From DATAFO01 sp046728935 (GTDB lineage: Bacteria > Actinomycetota > Thermoleophilia > Solirubrobacterales > 70-9), in NCBI GenBank assembly GCA_046728935.1, contig JBKPFS010000066.1, positions 1-14,306 on the forward strand: a DNA stretch of 14,306 nucleotides, given 5' to 3'. Positions within the stretch are counted from its first letter, which is position 1. Each line of letters opens with the position of its first letter. A program made the position numbers and the translations under genes. Shown piece by piece: positions 6,783-13,680 of this stretch. The notes beneath the pieces are model-generated. The model was not told the origin of the DNA. It worked only from the letters and a program-made list of their open reading frames with translations, and made no database searches.

Positions 6783-8147
6783 TCAGCTCTCGAGGCGCCT
6801 CGAGTAGCGGACGGGATACGGCTCCGGCGCCTCATGCGGCGCCGCTCGGCGCAGGCGCTCGGGAAGCGCCGCGAGCTGATCCTGGGCACGCTCGCGAATC
6901 TCCCCCAGCGACTCCCGCCGCACGACCTCGCCGCCGCGCATCGCCGGCTCCAGCAAGGGCACGCCCTCGATCTCCTCATCTGCCGCGGCGATCACGTCTC
7001 CCGTCATCGTCTCGCCCTCGTAGCTCCGAAAGACCTGCTTTGGCCCGCCGAGCGTCTGCTTGTCCGGCGAGAGCTTTCGCACCCCGCGCCACGTCGCCCC
7101 GGCGAGATCGGCGACCAGCTTGTAGACGCCGTCGACCACCGGCGAATCGCGGCTCGTGCCGAGCTCGGTGCCGACGCCCCAGAGGTCGATCGGGGCCCCG
7201 GCCGCGACCAGCTCCGCGATCCTGTGCTCCTCGAGGTCGCCGCTGGCGACGATCCGGGTGCCGGTCAGCCCGGCATCGTCGAGGAGCTCTCGTGCCGCTC
7301 GCGACAGCTCGAGCAGGTCGCCGGAGTCCAGCCGCACCCCGCGGAGCCCGCTCTGGCGGGCGCGCGCCGCCCGGATCGCGTTTCGCACTCCGTCGATCGT
7401 GTCGTAGGTGTCCACGAGCAGCGTGGTGTTCGCGGCGAAGTCCTCGATGAAGGCCTCGAACGCCTCCTCCTCGTGCTCGAACGAGAGCACGTAGGAATGG
7501 GCCATCGTGCCGACTGGCATCAGGCCGTAGCGCTTCGCGGCGGCGACGTTCGAGGTTCCCCCGCAGCCGGCGACGGCCGCCGAACGGGCGACCTTCATCG
7601 CCGCGTCGATCCCGTGGTCGCGACGGGGCGAGAAGTCGACCACGCGCTCACCCGCTCCGGGCTTGCCGCCCCCGGCCGCGAGCACGACCCGCGCCGCCTT
7701 TGTCGCCACCATGGTCTGGAAGTTGATCTGGTTGAGGAGCAGGGTCTCCAGCAGCTGCGCCTCGATCCGCGGCGCGGTAACCCTGAGCATCGGCTCGCTC
7801 GCGAAGCAGGCGGTGCCCTCGGGCATCGCGTCGATGTCGCCGGCAAACCGAAACCCGGCCAGGTAGTCGAGGAAGTCGGCCCGAAACAAGCTCAGGGACT
7901 CGAGGTAGCCGAGCTCGCGCTCGCCGAAGCGCAGCTCGCCCACGAGCGCCAGGGTGGGACCGAGCCCGGCCGTGAGCAGCCAGTCGCGGTTGGGCGGCAG
8001 GCGGCGAGCGAACAGCTCGAAGATCGCCGGCTCGTTCATCCCCCGCCGGTGGTAGCTGGCCGCCATCGCCAGCTCGTACTGGTCCGTGAGCAGCGCCGTC
8101 TCCGGCGCGCTCAGCAGGCCGGGATCGTTCGGATCGGGAAGGCTCAT
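6783..8147 (-). CDS. pncB: Nicotinate phosphoribosyltransferase
   Basis: The product is 454 residues, the long bacterial NAPRT type. It joins nicotinate and PRPP (with ATP hydrolysis) to make nicotinate mononucleotide for NAD salvage in the cytoplasm. Visible features are the N-terminal LLTDQYELAMAASY block, DFSPRRDHG (171-179), GTMAHSYV with H217 (the usual phospho-acceptor histidine) and the PRPP-side LDSGDL motif. The ATG at 8147 gives the normal N-terminus; only a weak GGGCAG lies upstream. A 25-codon ORF ends 16 bases before it, and tRNA-Ser(GGA) lies further upstream on the same strand. Its 3' end carries a perfect 16-base palindrome (6789-6804) near the convergent tadA stop. Confidence 0.93.
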   Translation of the reverse strand: MSLPDPNDPGLLSAPETALLTDQYELAMAASYHRRGMNEPAIFELFARRLPPNRDWLLTAGLGPTLALVGELRFGERELGYLESLSLFRADFLDYLAGFRFAGDIDAMPEGTACFASEPMLRVTAPRIEAQLLETLLLNQINFQTMVATKAARVVLAAGGGKPGAGERVVDFSPRRDHGIDAAMKVARSAAVAGCGGTSNVAAAKRYGLMPVGTMAHSYVLSFEHEEEAFEAFIEDFAANTTLLVDTYDTIDGVRNAIRAARARQSGLRGVRLDSGDLLELSRAARELLDDAGLTGTRIVASGDLEEHRIAELVAAGAPIDLWGVGTELGTSRDSPVVDGVYKLVADLAGATWRGVRKLSPDKQTLGGPKQVFRSYEGETMTGDVIAAADEEIEGVPLLEPAMRGGEVVRRESLGEIRERAQDQLAALPERLRRAAPHEAPEPYPVRYSRRLES

Positions 8148-8163
8148 CTGCCCAGATCCTCGA

Positions 8164-8241
8164 TCACCGGGTCGAGCTGGGCGGATCGAGGGCTGCCAGC
8201 TCGCCGATGAGCTCGAGCTGCTGTTCGGCGAGCGACGGCAT
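8164..8241 (-). CDS. Putative short ORF (25 codons) upstream of pncB
   Basis: ATG to TGA encodes MPSLAEQQLELIGELAALDP plus a short PSSTR tail. It is amphipathic and Leu/Glu-rich, so a small helix or a remnant of a longer gene is possible. It begins 11 bases after the end of tRNA-Ser(GGA) and ends 16 bases before pncB, so it could be a leader peptide. There is no clear Shine-Dalgarno and I recognise no family. It may equally be chance. Confidence 0.25.
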   Translation of the reverse strand: MPSLAEQQLELIGELAALDPPSSTR

Positions 8242-8252
8242 GGAGCCTAAGC

Positions 8253-8340
8253 GGAGAGGGTGGGATTCGAACCCACGAGGCGGTTTGACCCGCCCACGCG
8301 ATTTCCAGTCGCGCACCTTAAGCCACTCGGTCACCTCTCC
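8253..8340 (-). tRNA. tRNA-Ser (anticodon GGA)
   Basis: Reading the minus strand, the 88-base gene has acceptor stem GGAGAGG/CCTCTCC, a D-arm with GACCGAGTGGCTTAAGG, anticodon loop CTGGAAA (anticodon at 8304-8306), a long variable arm (GGGCGGG...CCGCC) and T-arm GTGGGTTCGAATCCCAC. The long variable arm and GGA identify a class II serine tRNA for UCC/UCU. No CCA is encoded. It lies 23 bases after the TrpB-like stop on the same strand and could be processed from a shared transcript. Confidence 0.95.
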
Positions 8341-8363
8341 GAGCGCAGTTGACGATAGCCGCG

Positions 8364-9728
8364 CTACGTGAGCGCCGGCGCCTCCGGGAGACGCTCGAGA
8401 GCGGCCTGCATGTCGGCCTCGGAGAACTCGAGGTCCTCCAGCTCGCCGGCGTGGAAGGCGTCGTACGCGGACATGTCGAAGTGACCGTGGCCCGAGAGCC
8501 CAATCAGGATCACCCGCTCCTCGCCCCTCTCCCGCGCCGCATCGGCCTCGTCGAAGGCTGCTCGGAGCGCGTGCGCCGGCTCTGGCCCGGGGATGATCCC
8601 CTCGCAGCGCGCGAAGCGGACCGCGGCGTCGAACGCGGCGGTCTGCGCGATCGCCACCGGCTCCACCATCCCCTGCTTGACCAGCGCGCAGAGGCTAGGG
8701 GCGTCGCCGTGGTAGCGCAGGCCGCCGGCATGCACGGGCGGAGGCACGAAGTCGTGGCCGAGCGTGTACATCGGCATCAACGGAGTCATGCCGACCGTGT
8801 CGCCGAAGTCGTACGCGTAGGCGCCGCGGGTGAGCGTGGGGCAGGCGGCGGGCTCCGCGGCGACGAACCGCGTCGGCCTGCCCTCGCGCAGGTTCGCGCG
8901 CACGAACGGATATGAGAGGCCGGCGAAGTTCGAGCCGCCGCCGACGCAGCCGACGACCACGTCCGGGTACTCGCCAGCCGCCTCGAGTTGTGCGATGGAC
9001 TCCTGCCCGATCACCGTCTGGTGCAGGCATACGTGGTTCAGCACCGAGCCCAGCGAGTAGTTGGTGTCCTCGTTCCCGGCGGCGATCTCGACCGCCTCGG
9101 AGATCGCGATCCCGAGGCTCCCGGAGGAGTGCTCGGCCTGCGAGCGACCGGCCTCGGTGAGCTCGGACGGGCTTCGGTGGACGGTCGCGCCCCAGGTCTC
9201 CATCATCGCCCGCCGGTAGGGCTTCTGGTCGTAGGAGACCCCCACCATGAACACCTCGCACTCGAGGCCGAACAGCTGGCAAGCGAGCGCGAGCGCCGAT
9301 CCCCACTGGCCCGCCCCGGTCTCGGTGGCCAGCTTCGCCGCGCCCGCCTCGCGGTTGTAGTAGGCCTGCGCGACCGCGGTGTTGGGCTTGTGCGAGCCCG
9401 CGGGTGAGACGCCCTCGTACTTGTAGTAGATGTGGGCGGGGGTGTCGAGCGCGCGCTCCAGCCGTCGCGCGCGGTAGAGCGGGGTCGGCCGCCACAGCTT
9501 GTAGACCTCGCGCACCTCGCCCGGGATCTCGATCTCGGGCTCAGCCGAGACCTCCTGCTCGATCAGCCCCATGGGGAAGATCGGCGCCAGGTCATCGGGC
9601 CCCAACGGCTCGCCGGTCGCGGGGTGAAGCGGCGGGTTGGGCGGCGGCCCGAGGTCGGCGAGGAGGTTCACCCAGTGGGTGGGGATCTCCGACTCTGGCA
9701 GCAGGAACTTGGTCGTCTCGCCGGGCAT
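8364..9728 (-). CDS. trpB: TrpB-like pyridoxal-phosphate enzyme (TrpB2 type)
   Basis: The product is 454 residues, longer than ordinary TrpB and matching the TrpB2 (TIGR01415) group. It uses PLP to make tryptophan from indole and serine in model members; many TrpB2 lack a TrpA partner, and none is seen here. The PLP lysine is K114 in SPAGSHKPNTA, and the phosphate-binding loop is VGCVGGGSNFAG. The N-terminal PTPLYRARRLE strand and C-terminal LSGHGHFDMSAY are family-typical. The ATG at 9728 is fixed by GAGGAG four bases upstream; an earlier in-frame codon near 9812 is antisense to ytoQ's leader. There is no trp operon context, so the role could be indole salvage rather than de novo synthesis. 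It is divergent from ytoQ. Confidence 0.92.
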   Translation of the reverse strand: MPGETTKFLLPESEIPTHWVNLLADLGPPPNPPLHPATGEPLGPDDLAPIFPMGLIEQEVSAEPEIEIPGEVREVYKLWRPTPLYRARRLERALDTPAHIYYKYEGVSPAGSHKPNTAVAQAYYNREAGAAKLATETGAGQWGSALALACQLFGLECEVFMVGVSYDQKPYRRAMMETWGATVHRSPSELTEAGRSQAEHSSGSLGIAISEAVEIAAGNEDTNYSLGSVLNHVCLHQTVIGQESIAQLEAAGEYPDVVVGCVGGGSNFAGLSYPFVRANLREGRPTRFVAAEPAACPTLTRGAYAYDFGDTVGMTPLMPMYTLGHDFVPPPVHAGGLRYHGDAPSLCALVKQGMVEPVAIAQTAAFDAAVRFARCEGIIPGPEPAHALRAAFDEADAARERGEERVILIGLSGHGHFDMSAYDAFHAGELEDLEFSEADMQAALERLPEAPALT

Positions 9729-9759
9729 CGCTCTCCTCGTGTAGGCCGGGCCCGCGGCG

Positions 9760-9769
9760 ATTCTATGAT
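9760..9769. promoter_or_regulatory. Overlapping divergent -10 boxes between trpB and ytoQ
   Basis: TATGAT (9764-9769, plus strand) faces ytoQ, while the minus strand reads TAGAAT over 9760-9765 and faces the TrpB-like gene. Both are good -10 matches and share two bases. This would give a leader of about 25 bases to the TrpB-like gene, with its Shine-Dalgarno inside, and about 45 bases to ytoQ. Confidence 0.4.
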
Positions 9770-9820
9770 CGAGAGCGATGCATGTGCTGCTTTCGCCCCT
9801 AAAGGCGCTCACCTGAACCC

Positions 9821-10276
9821 ATGCCCGACGACCGCACCTGGAACGTCTACCTCTCGGGCGAGATCCACTCCGACTGGCGCGAGCGGATCGCGGAAGGCGT
9901 GCGCGAGGCCGGCCTGCCGGTCGAATTGCTGGCGCCGGTCACCGATCACGCCGCCTCCGATGGCGTCGGCGTCGACATCCTCGGCCCGGAGGAGAGCTCC
10001 TTCTGGAAGGACCACAAGGGGGCAGGCGTCAACGCGGTTCGCACACAGACCCTGTTGCGCCGGGCCGACGTGGTCGTGGTCCGCTTCGGCGACAGGTACC
10101 GGCAGTGGAACGCCGCCTTCGAGGCCGGATACGCGGCGGCGCTCGGAAAGCCCATCGTCACCCTGCACGACGGCGAGCTCACGCACGCGCTGAAGGAGGT
10201 CGACCGGGCGGCGATGGCGACCGCGGAGACGCCGGAGCAGGTGGTCGAGATCCTCCGCTACGCGATCTCGGGCTGA
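9821..10276 (+). CDS. ytoQ: YtoQ family protein
   Basis: The product is 151 residues, the size and layout of the YtoQ (TIGR03646) family. It begins with VYLSGEIHSDWRERI and contains LLRRADVVVVRFGDRYRQWNAAFEAGYAAALGKP-like features typical of the nucleoside 2-deoxyribosyltransferase-like fold (D-V-V-V-x-F strand, then N-x-A-F-E-A-G helix with Glu in the usual catalytic position). Biochemical function is not established, although the fold suggests nucleoside or nucleotide glycosidic chemistry. The start follows a weak leader; the ATG at 9821 gives the expected N-terminus. It is divergent from the TrpB-like gene and followed 32 bases later by tRNA-Ser(CGA). Confidence 0.88.
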   Translation: MPDDRTWNVYLSGEIHSDWRERIAEGVREAGLPVELLAPVTDHAASDGVGVDILGPEESSFWKDHKGAGVNAVRTQTLLRRADVVVVRFGDRYRQWNAAFEAGYAAALGKPIVTLHDGELTHALKEVDRAAMATAETPEQVVEILRYAISG

Positions 10277-10308
10277 CCCTCGCGACGCTAGCCTTGTCCC
10301 CGCCATCT

Positions 10309-10398
10309 GGAGGGGTGGCAGAGTGGTTGAATGCGGCGGTCTCGAAAACCGTTAGTCGTCGATTAGGCGGCTCGAGGGTTCGAATCCCTCCCCCTCCG
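10309..10398 (+). tRNA. tRNA-Ser (anticodon CGA)
   Basis: The 90-base gene has acceptor stem GGAGGGG/CCCCTCC with discriminator G (10398), D-arm GGCAGAGTGGTTGAATGC, anticodon loop CTCGAAA at 10341-10347 (CGA at 10343-10345), a long variable arm and T-arm GAGGGTTCGAATCCCTC (10374-10390). It reads UCG. No CCA is encoded. A terminator-like hairpin begins 13 bases downstream, and integrase-bearing DNA begins after it, so its 3' end is the likely integration site. Confidence 0.96.
10374..10398 (+). other. Likely attachment site: T-arm and 3' end of tRNA-Ser(CGA)
   Basis: Tyrosine integrases of this type commonly recombine at the T-arm and 3' end of a tRNA gene, leaving the gene intact. Core genes end and an integrase-bearing block begins exactly here. 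No second copy of this segment was found between 10399 and 14306, so the other junction cannot be shown and the call is by context only. Confidence 0.45.
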
Positions 10399-10410
10399 CT
10401 CGTCAGGTCG

Positions 10411-10436
10411 GAAACCGCCCGTTTGCGGGCAGTTTC
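10411..10436 (+). terminator. Terminator-like hairpin after tRNA-Ser(CGA)
   Basis: GAAAC (10411-10415) pairs with GTTTC (10432-10436), and GCCCG (10417-10421) pairs with CGGGC (10426-10430), around loop TTTG with one C/A mismatch. The A/T content at its base and position suggest the 3' end of the tRNA transcript. The following T-run is poor (TAGTTAG). Confidence 0.5.
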
Positions 10437-10516
10437 TAGTTAGGGGCACGCCAGCTTCGGCCCGATCTCCGGACCGCTGGAGACCGCCCGAGGCCGCACG
10501 AACGGGCGCCCAACTG

Positions 10517-10533
10517 GCGCGCACCGGGCGCGC
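10517..10533. repeat. Short inverted repeat upstream of the RelA/SpoT-domain gene
   Basis: GCGCGC (10517-10522) and GCGCGC (10528-10533) flank ACCGG. It ends 43 bases before the start of the RelA/SpoT-domain gene, so it might be an operator for self-control of that operon, but simple GC repeats are common in such DNA. Confidence 0.2.
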
Positions 10534-10576
10534 ACATCCCGGTGAAACGACCGGTCGCCACGGTAGAAGCCGACTT

Positions 10577-11296
10577 ATGCAGCCCAGCAAGACGCGGATC
10601 AATCGGGCCGGCGATCTCCTGCGACGGTTCTGGCTAGGCCAGAGGCTGGCTGACCCCGAGGTCGCCGAGGCCCTCGACCTGGTCGCCTCGTGCCGTCAGA
10701 CGCACGCTTACCCGCTGACCCTGGTGACGGTCGGATTACGCCAGTTCGTTGAGAGTGAGGCGGAGACTGTCGTCGTCGGCCAGCGCCTGAAGCGGATGGA
10801 TCGGATCCTCCAGAAGCTCGTCCGGTTCCCGCGCATGAAGCTGGCGCGAATGCAGGACATCGGCGGCTGCCGGGCGGTTCTCGCCGATGCCCGGGAGGTC
10901 GACGCGGTAGCGGCCCGCATCCGCCGCAACTGGCGGGTAGCCCGAGAAGGTGATCACCGCGATGCGCCAGAGGCAACGACGGGTTATCGGGCGGTCCACC
11001 TGATCGTCGAACGCGAGGCCCCGGAGGACGACGAGCCGCGCCTCATCGAGGTTCAGCTCCGAACTCGCGGACAGCACCTGTGGGCGGAGGAGGTCGAGCG
11101 CGTGGCAGCCCAAACCGGCTTTGGGCTCAAGGATGGCAAGGGGCCTGATGACCTGCTCGAGTTCTTCCGCACAGCCGCGGATCTGATTGCGCTAACAGAG
11201 ACGGAGGGGCCGGCCGCGGAGGACGTGATCGAGAGATACGAGCGCTACCGCACGCTCCGTACAGCCGTTTCGCGTTACCTCGGGCCCTCAAGCTAA
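10577..11296 (+). CDS. Stand-alone RelA/SpoT synthetase-domain protein (small alarmone synthetase / ToxSAS-like)
   Basis: The product is 239 residues with only the RelA/SpoT nucleotidyltransferase domain. Synthetase motifs appear in order: the basic RLKRMDRILQKLVR helix (70-83), D94-IGGCR99 (Mg-binding Asp), GYRAVH (136-141), E158-VQLRT163 (catalytic Glu) and HLWAEEVE (168-175). No HD hydrolase, TGS or ACT domain is present. The family makes (p)ppGpp, or, in ToxSAS toxins, makes (pp)pApp or pyrophosphorylates tRNA 3' ends; which applies cannot be told. It starts with SKTRINRAGDLLRRF, an N-terminal form I associate with mobile-element members. A TAGAAG box 7 bases upstream and no Shine-Dalgarno suggest a leaderless mRNA. 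The 85-residue gene follows after 9 bases. Location between tRNA and integrase suggests cargo such as a toxin or phage defence. Confidence 0.85.
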   Translation: MQPSKTRINRAGDLLRRFWLGQRLADPEVAEALDLVASCRQTHAYPLTLVTVGLRQFVESEAETVVVGQRLKRMDRILQKLVRFPRMKLARMQDIGGCRAVLADAREVDAVAARIRRNWRVAREGDHRDAPEATTGYRAVHLIVEREAPEDDEPRLIEVQLRTRGQHLWAEEVERVAAQTGFGLKDGKGPDDLLEFFRTAADLIALTETEGPAAEDVIERYERYRTLRTAVSRYLGPSS

Positions 11297-11305
11297 GGTG
11301 GCCAC

Positions 11306-11563
11306 ATGCCGTTGCATCATTTCCTACTGATCTACGACCTCAAACGTGGCCGGCTCGCGGAGCAGCTCGATCTCGGCGACGACGGCGAAGCCGCGGCTGC
11401 CGAATATTCGCGGTATGAGGCCGAGTACCGAGACCGCGAGGGCTTTGAGATCGTGCTCGTGGGCGCCGACTCGATTGAGACCATCCGGCAGACTCACGCG
11501 CACTATTTCAACGGCGCAGGAGAGCAGGCGTTCGACGAGTTGCTCGCTGGATCTCAGCCATAG
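11306..11563 (+). CDS. Small protein paired with the RelA/SpoT-domain gene, candidate antitoxin or partner
   Basis: The product is 85 residues, acidic and soluble, with no signal or membrane segment. It starts with a beta-like MPLHHFLLIYDLKRG, then an acidic helix (GDDGEAAAAEYSRYEAEYRD), a second strand FEIVLVGADS, and a THAHYF motif (63-68). I recognise no named family. It begins 9 bases after the RelA/SpoT-domain stop, with AAGGTGG (11295-11301) as ribosome binding site, so the two are probably translationally coupled. Its last 10 bases overlap the end of the convergent integrase gene. By position it may be an antitoxin or a regulator of the upstream enzyme, but that is inferred from arrangement only. 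Confidence 0.75.
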   Translation: MPLHHFLLIYDLKRGRLAEQLDLGDDGEAAAAEYSRYEAEYRDREGFEIVLVGADSIETIRQTHAHYFNGAGEQAFDELLAGSQP

Positions 11564-12753
11564 GGTCCAGCATCGAGCTGGGCGATACGTGCGCCGGAGT
11601 CGGCTCGTGCGAGATACGCGTCGAGCAATCCGGCCGCCTCCGCCTCGGAGCCTGGGAACAGGTGCCCGTACCGATCCAGCGTCACGGTGATGCTCGCGTG
11701 GCCCAGGAACGTTGACAGCGTCTTGGCGTTCACCCCAGCGGCGATGAAGTAGCTGGCGCAGGTGTGGCGACATTCGTGAAGGCCAATCGGCTCAAGCCCG
11801 GCTTCGCGCCACGCGCGCTCGGCGCGGCCGTAGATCGTCGTGAGCTGGACCGGCGTCTCCGCGGTGCGGCCAAAGACGAGACCTGTTTGCCGACCCGTGA
11901 GGACCCGGTGCTCAATGAGCTGCTCCCGCAGCGCCGAAGCGATCGGCACGCGACGTACCCCAGCGCGGCTCTTCGGCTCCACGAAACCCGCCTTCGGGTC
12001 GTAGCTGCGAACGACGTGGATCGTGCCTCCGCCGAGGTCAACGTGCTCCCAGGCAAGTCCGCGCAGTTCCCCCGCGCGGAGGCCGGCGTAGAGCGCGGTT
12101 GCCCAGATCGCCCGATCGCCCGCCGGCAGGGCAGCTAGTAGCTGCGACGCCTCATCGGGCGGTGCGATCCGATCACGCTTCCCCCGGACCGCGGGCAGTC
12201 GGAGACCGATCGTCGGGTTCGCAGCCACGGCTCCATCCGTCAATAGGTCCGCGCTTCGGTAGATAGAGCGGAGGGCGTTCACCGTGTTGCGGATCGAGCT
12301 GGGACTCAGGCCCTCCTCCTGCCAGCGCGCCACTAGGCGCTGAAGATCAGCGCGTCCGATGTCCGAAAGCTTGTGGGCACCGAGCGGAGGTAGTAGCCGG
12401 AGCCTGAGAGCCTGATCGTAACCCCGGAGGGCGCTCGGCTTGTAGCGGTCGCCGGAGCGGGTCCTGATTGCTCCGCGCTCGGCGGATGCCATCCAGATAT
12501 CAGCAGCCTCCAGCAGAGTCGTCGCCGCCGGCGCTCGAAGTCCGCCTTCGTGGGAGAGCTTCAGCATTGCCGTGCGCCAGCGCTTCGCCTCCGTGACGGT
12601 CGCAAACGTGCGTCGCACCTTCTTGCCATCGAGCCTGGCGTACGCGGACGCCTCAAAGCTGGGGGTGCAATCACAGCGCCCACACTCGCGTGAGCTGCAG
12701 GATCGCGAGTGTCGGACTCTGATCCCTTCCGGCACCCGTCTCGGCCTCGCCAT
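11554..12753 (-). CDS. Site-specific tyrosine integrase
   Basis: The product is 399 residues and appears complete. Catalytic residues are R226 (YAGLRAGELRGL), K261 (VEPKSRAGVRRVP), H326 and R329 (GLHECRH), H352 (LGHASI) and Y362 (DRYGHLF). A core-binding domain (about 78-170) precedes the catalytic domain. The N-terminus has a His/Cys group (H15, C19, C24, C27, C29) probably binding zinc, followed by an AP2-like arm-binding segment (about 34-62). It should integrate and excise an element at the adjacent tRNA-Ser(CGA). It runs toward the tRNA and its stop overlaps the 85-residue gene by 10 bases. The excisionase-like gene ends 12 bases upstream on the same strand, an arrangement usual for xis-int operons. 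No strong Shine-Dalgarno is present; coupling to the upstream gene is plausible. Confidence 0.93.
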   Translation of the reverse strand: MARPRRVPEGIRVRHSRSCSSRECGRCDCTPSFEASAYARLDGKKVRRTFATVTEAKRWRTAMLKLSHEGGLRAPAATTLLEAADIWMASAERGAIRTRSGDRYKPSALRGYDQALRLRLLPPLGAHKLSDIGRADLQRLVARWQEEGLSPSSIRNTVNALRSIYRSADLLTDGAVAANPTIGLRLPAVRGKRDRIAPPDEASQLLAALPAGDRAIWATALYAGLRAGELRGLAWEHVDLGGGTIHVVRSYDPKAGFVEPKSRAGVRRVPIASALREQLIEHRVLTGRQTGLVFGRTAETPVQLTTIYGRAERAWREAGLEPIGLHECRHTCASYFIAAGVNAKTLSTFLGHASITVTLDRYGHLFPGSEAEAAGLLDAYLARADSGARIAQLDAGPYG

Positions 12754-12765
12754 CGCGAGCGGAAC

Positions 12766-13034
12766 CTACTCCGCTCCGCGCTCCTCAAAGAACGGTTGTT
12801 CCGTCCGGGGATGTGAAAGCTCCGCAACGAGCGGGATGGCCATCTCGCGTTCGATCCATCGCTCTAGTTCCCGCGTCGGGACGAGCAGGCGCCTGCCGAT
12901 CCGAACCAGGCGCAGCTTCGCCATGACATGCCGCTCGAAGCTGTCTCGCGAGACCCCGAGCGCCTTGCCGCCTCCTCGACGGACAGAGCGATCTGCCGGC
13001 GCTCAGTCGCGTCCTGCCCAGCGATCGTTCTCAC
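12766..13034 (-). pseudogene. Excisionase-like HTH gene with a -1 frameshift
   Basis: Two frames together make one excisionase/MerR-like DNA-binding domain. The upstream frame gives ATERRQIALSVEEAA; the downstream frame gives ALGVSRDSFERHVM, then KLRLVRIGRRLLVPTRELER and WIERE. The join is near 12966 (GCGGCAAGG) and is explained by one missing base: restoring it gives VEEAAKALGVSRDS. As read, only a 52-residue ORF from ATG at 12924 to TAG at 12766 is intact; it lacks the first helix of the HTH. The 13034 start is a guess (GTG, within the end of the upstream gene). It is the expected directionality factor, 12 bases before the integrase. It could be a true inactivating mutation, a sequencing error or, less likely, programmed frameshifting; no classical slippery heptamer is seen. 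Confidence 0.6.
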
Positions 13035-13680
13035 GACATCCTTCGCAAGTCGCGACCTGGACCCGCTCCTGCGCATGCGTGGCCGCCACAGCCCGCTCCA
13101 CGGCCCGCTGGGTGGGGCCGGGTGGACACAGGTAGAGGACCTGATCCACGTAGCGCGCCCGCCGCCAAGAGCGAACGATGCGCTCCAGCCGCCGCGGTGC
13201 CTTCGGCGTCAGCTCGACCTCAATCGCCAGCGTGCGCCCGTCGTCGTGAACGACGAGGTCGGGGCGGTGGAGCAGTAGCCGTCCATTCGGCAGCTCGTCC
13301 ACGACGGCGCTGGCGATCGGCTTCTGAGCGCCGAGCTCGGCGAAGCGAAGCTCGCGCTCCGACATCACAGAATCCGCTCCCCAGTGGCGCTCGGCCCAAA
13401 GCGCCACATCTGCGCAGGCGAGCCGGTGGTCGACCGCTCCCGGGGTCACCCGCGCCGGCGGCAGGCCGAGGCCGGCGTAGGCGATCCCCTGCCGCGTCGC
13501 GCACAGCAGTGTCGGATCGCCCGGCAGCGTCGCCACCCGCTCCATCAGCCTCGCCTCGACCGGCCTCGCGACGGCCGCGTAGCTCACCGAACGACAGACG
13601 CCGAATCGCTCCTGGAGGTGTCCGATCCCGACCGCTCCCATCCGAGCGACCCACCCGACCAGCTCTCTGTCGCGTCCCAT
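13003..13680 (-). CDS. Winged-helix protein with a PD-(D/E)XK-like motif (replication-relaxation-like)
   Basis: The product is 225 residues, starting 3 bases after a GCGGAG ribosome binding site. Residues 3-55 form a winged HTH (DRELVGWVARMGAVGIGHLQ, then RSVSYAAVARPVEARLMERV). The C-terminal half has E109 (SERELRFAELG), RPDLVV (D141), AIEVELTPK (E154, E156, K160) and a following helix KAPRRLERIVRSW. This resembles replication-relaxation-type proteins of actinobacterial integrative elements. The D...ExE...K pattern resembles the PD-(D/E)XK nuclease core, so nuclease activity is possible but unproven. Its end overlaps the excisionase-like gene, so it is probably part of one minus-strand operon with xis and int. 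The family role is thought to involve plasmid-like replication or transfer; function is not established. Confidence 0.65.
   Translation of the reverse strand: MGRDRELVGWVARMGAVGIGHLQERFGVCRSVSYAAVARPVEARLMERVATLPGDPTLLCATRQGIAYAGLGLPPARVTPGAVDHRLACADVALWAERHWGADSVMSERELRFAELGAQKPIASAVVDELPNGRLLLHRPDLVVHDDGRTLAIEVELTPKAPRRLERIVRSWRRARYVDQVLYLCPPGPTQRAVERAVAATHAQERVQVATCEGCRENDRWAGRD

Noticed and set aside
10363..10602. Minus-strand ORF ending in GRDSNPRAA
   Set aside because: This peptide is the reverse translation of the tRNA T-arm and is a well-known false ORF; it crosses tRNA-Ser(CGA).
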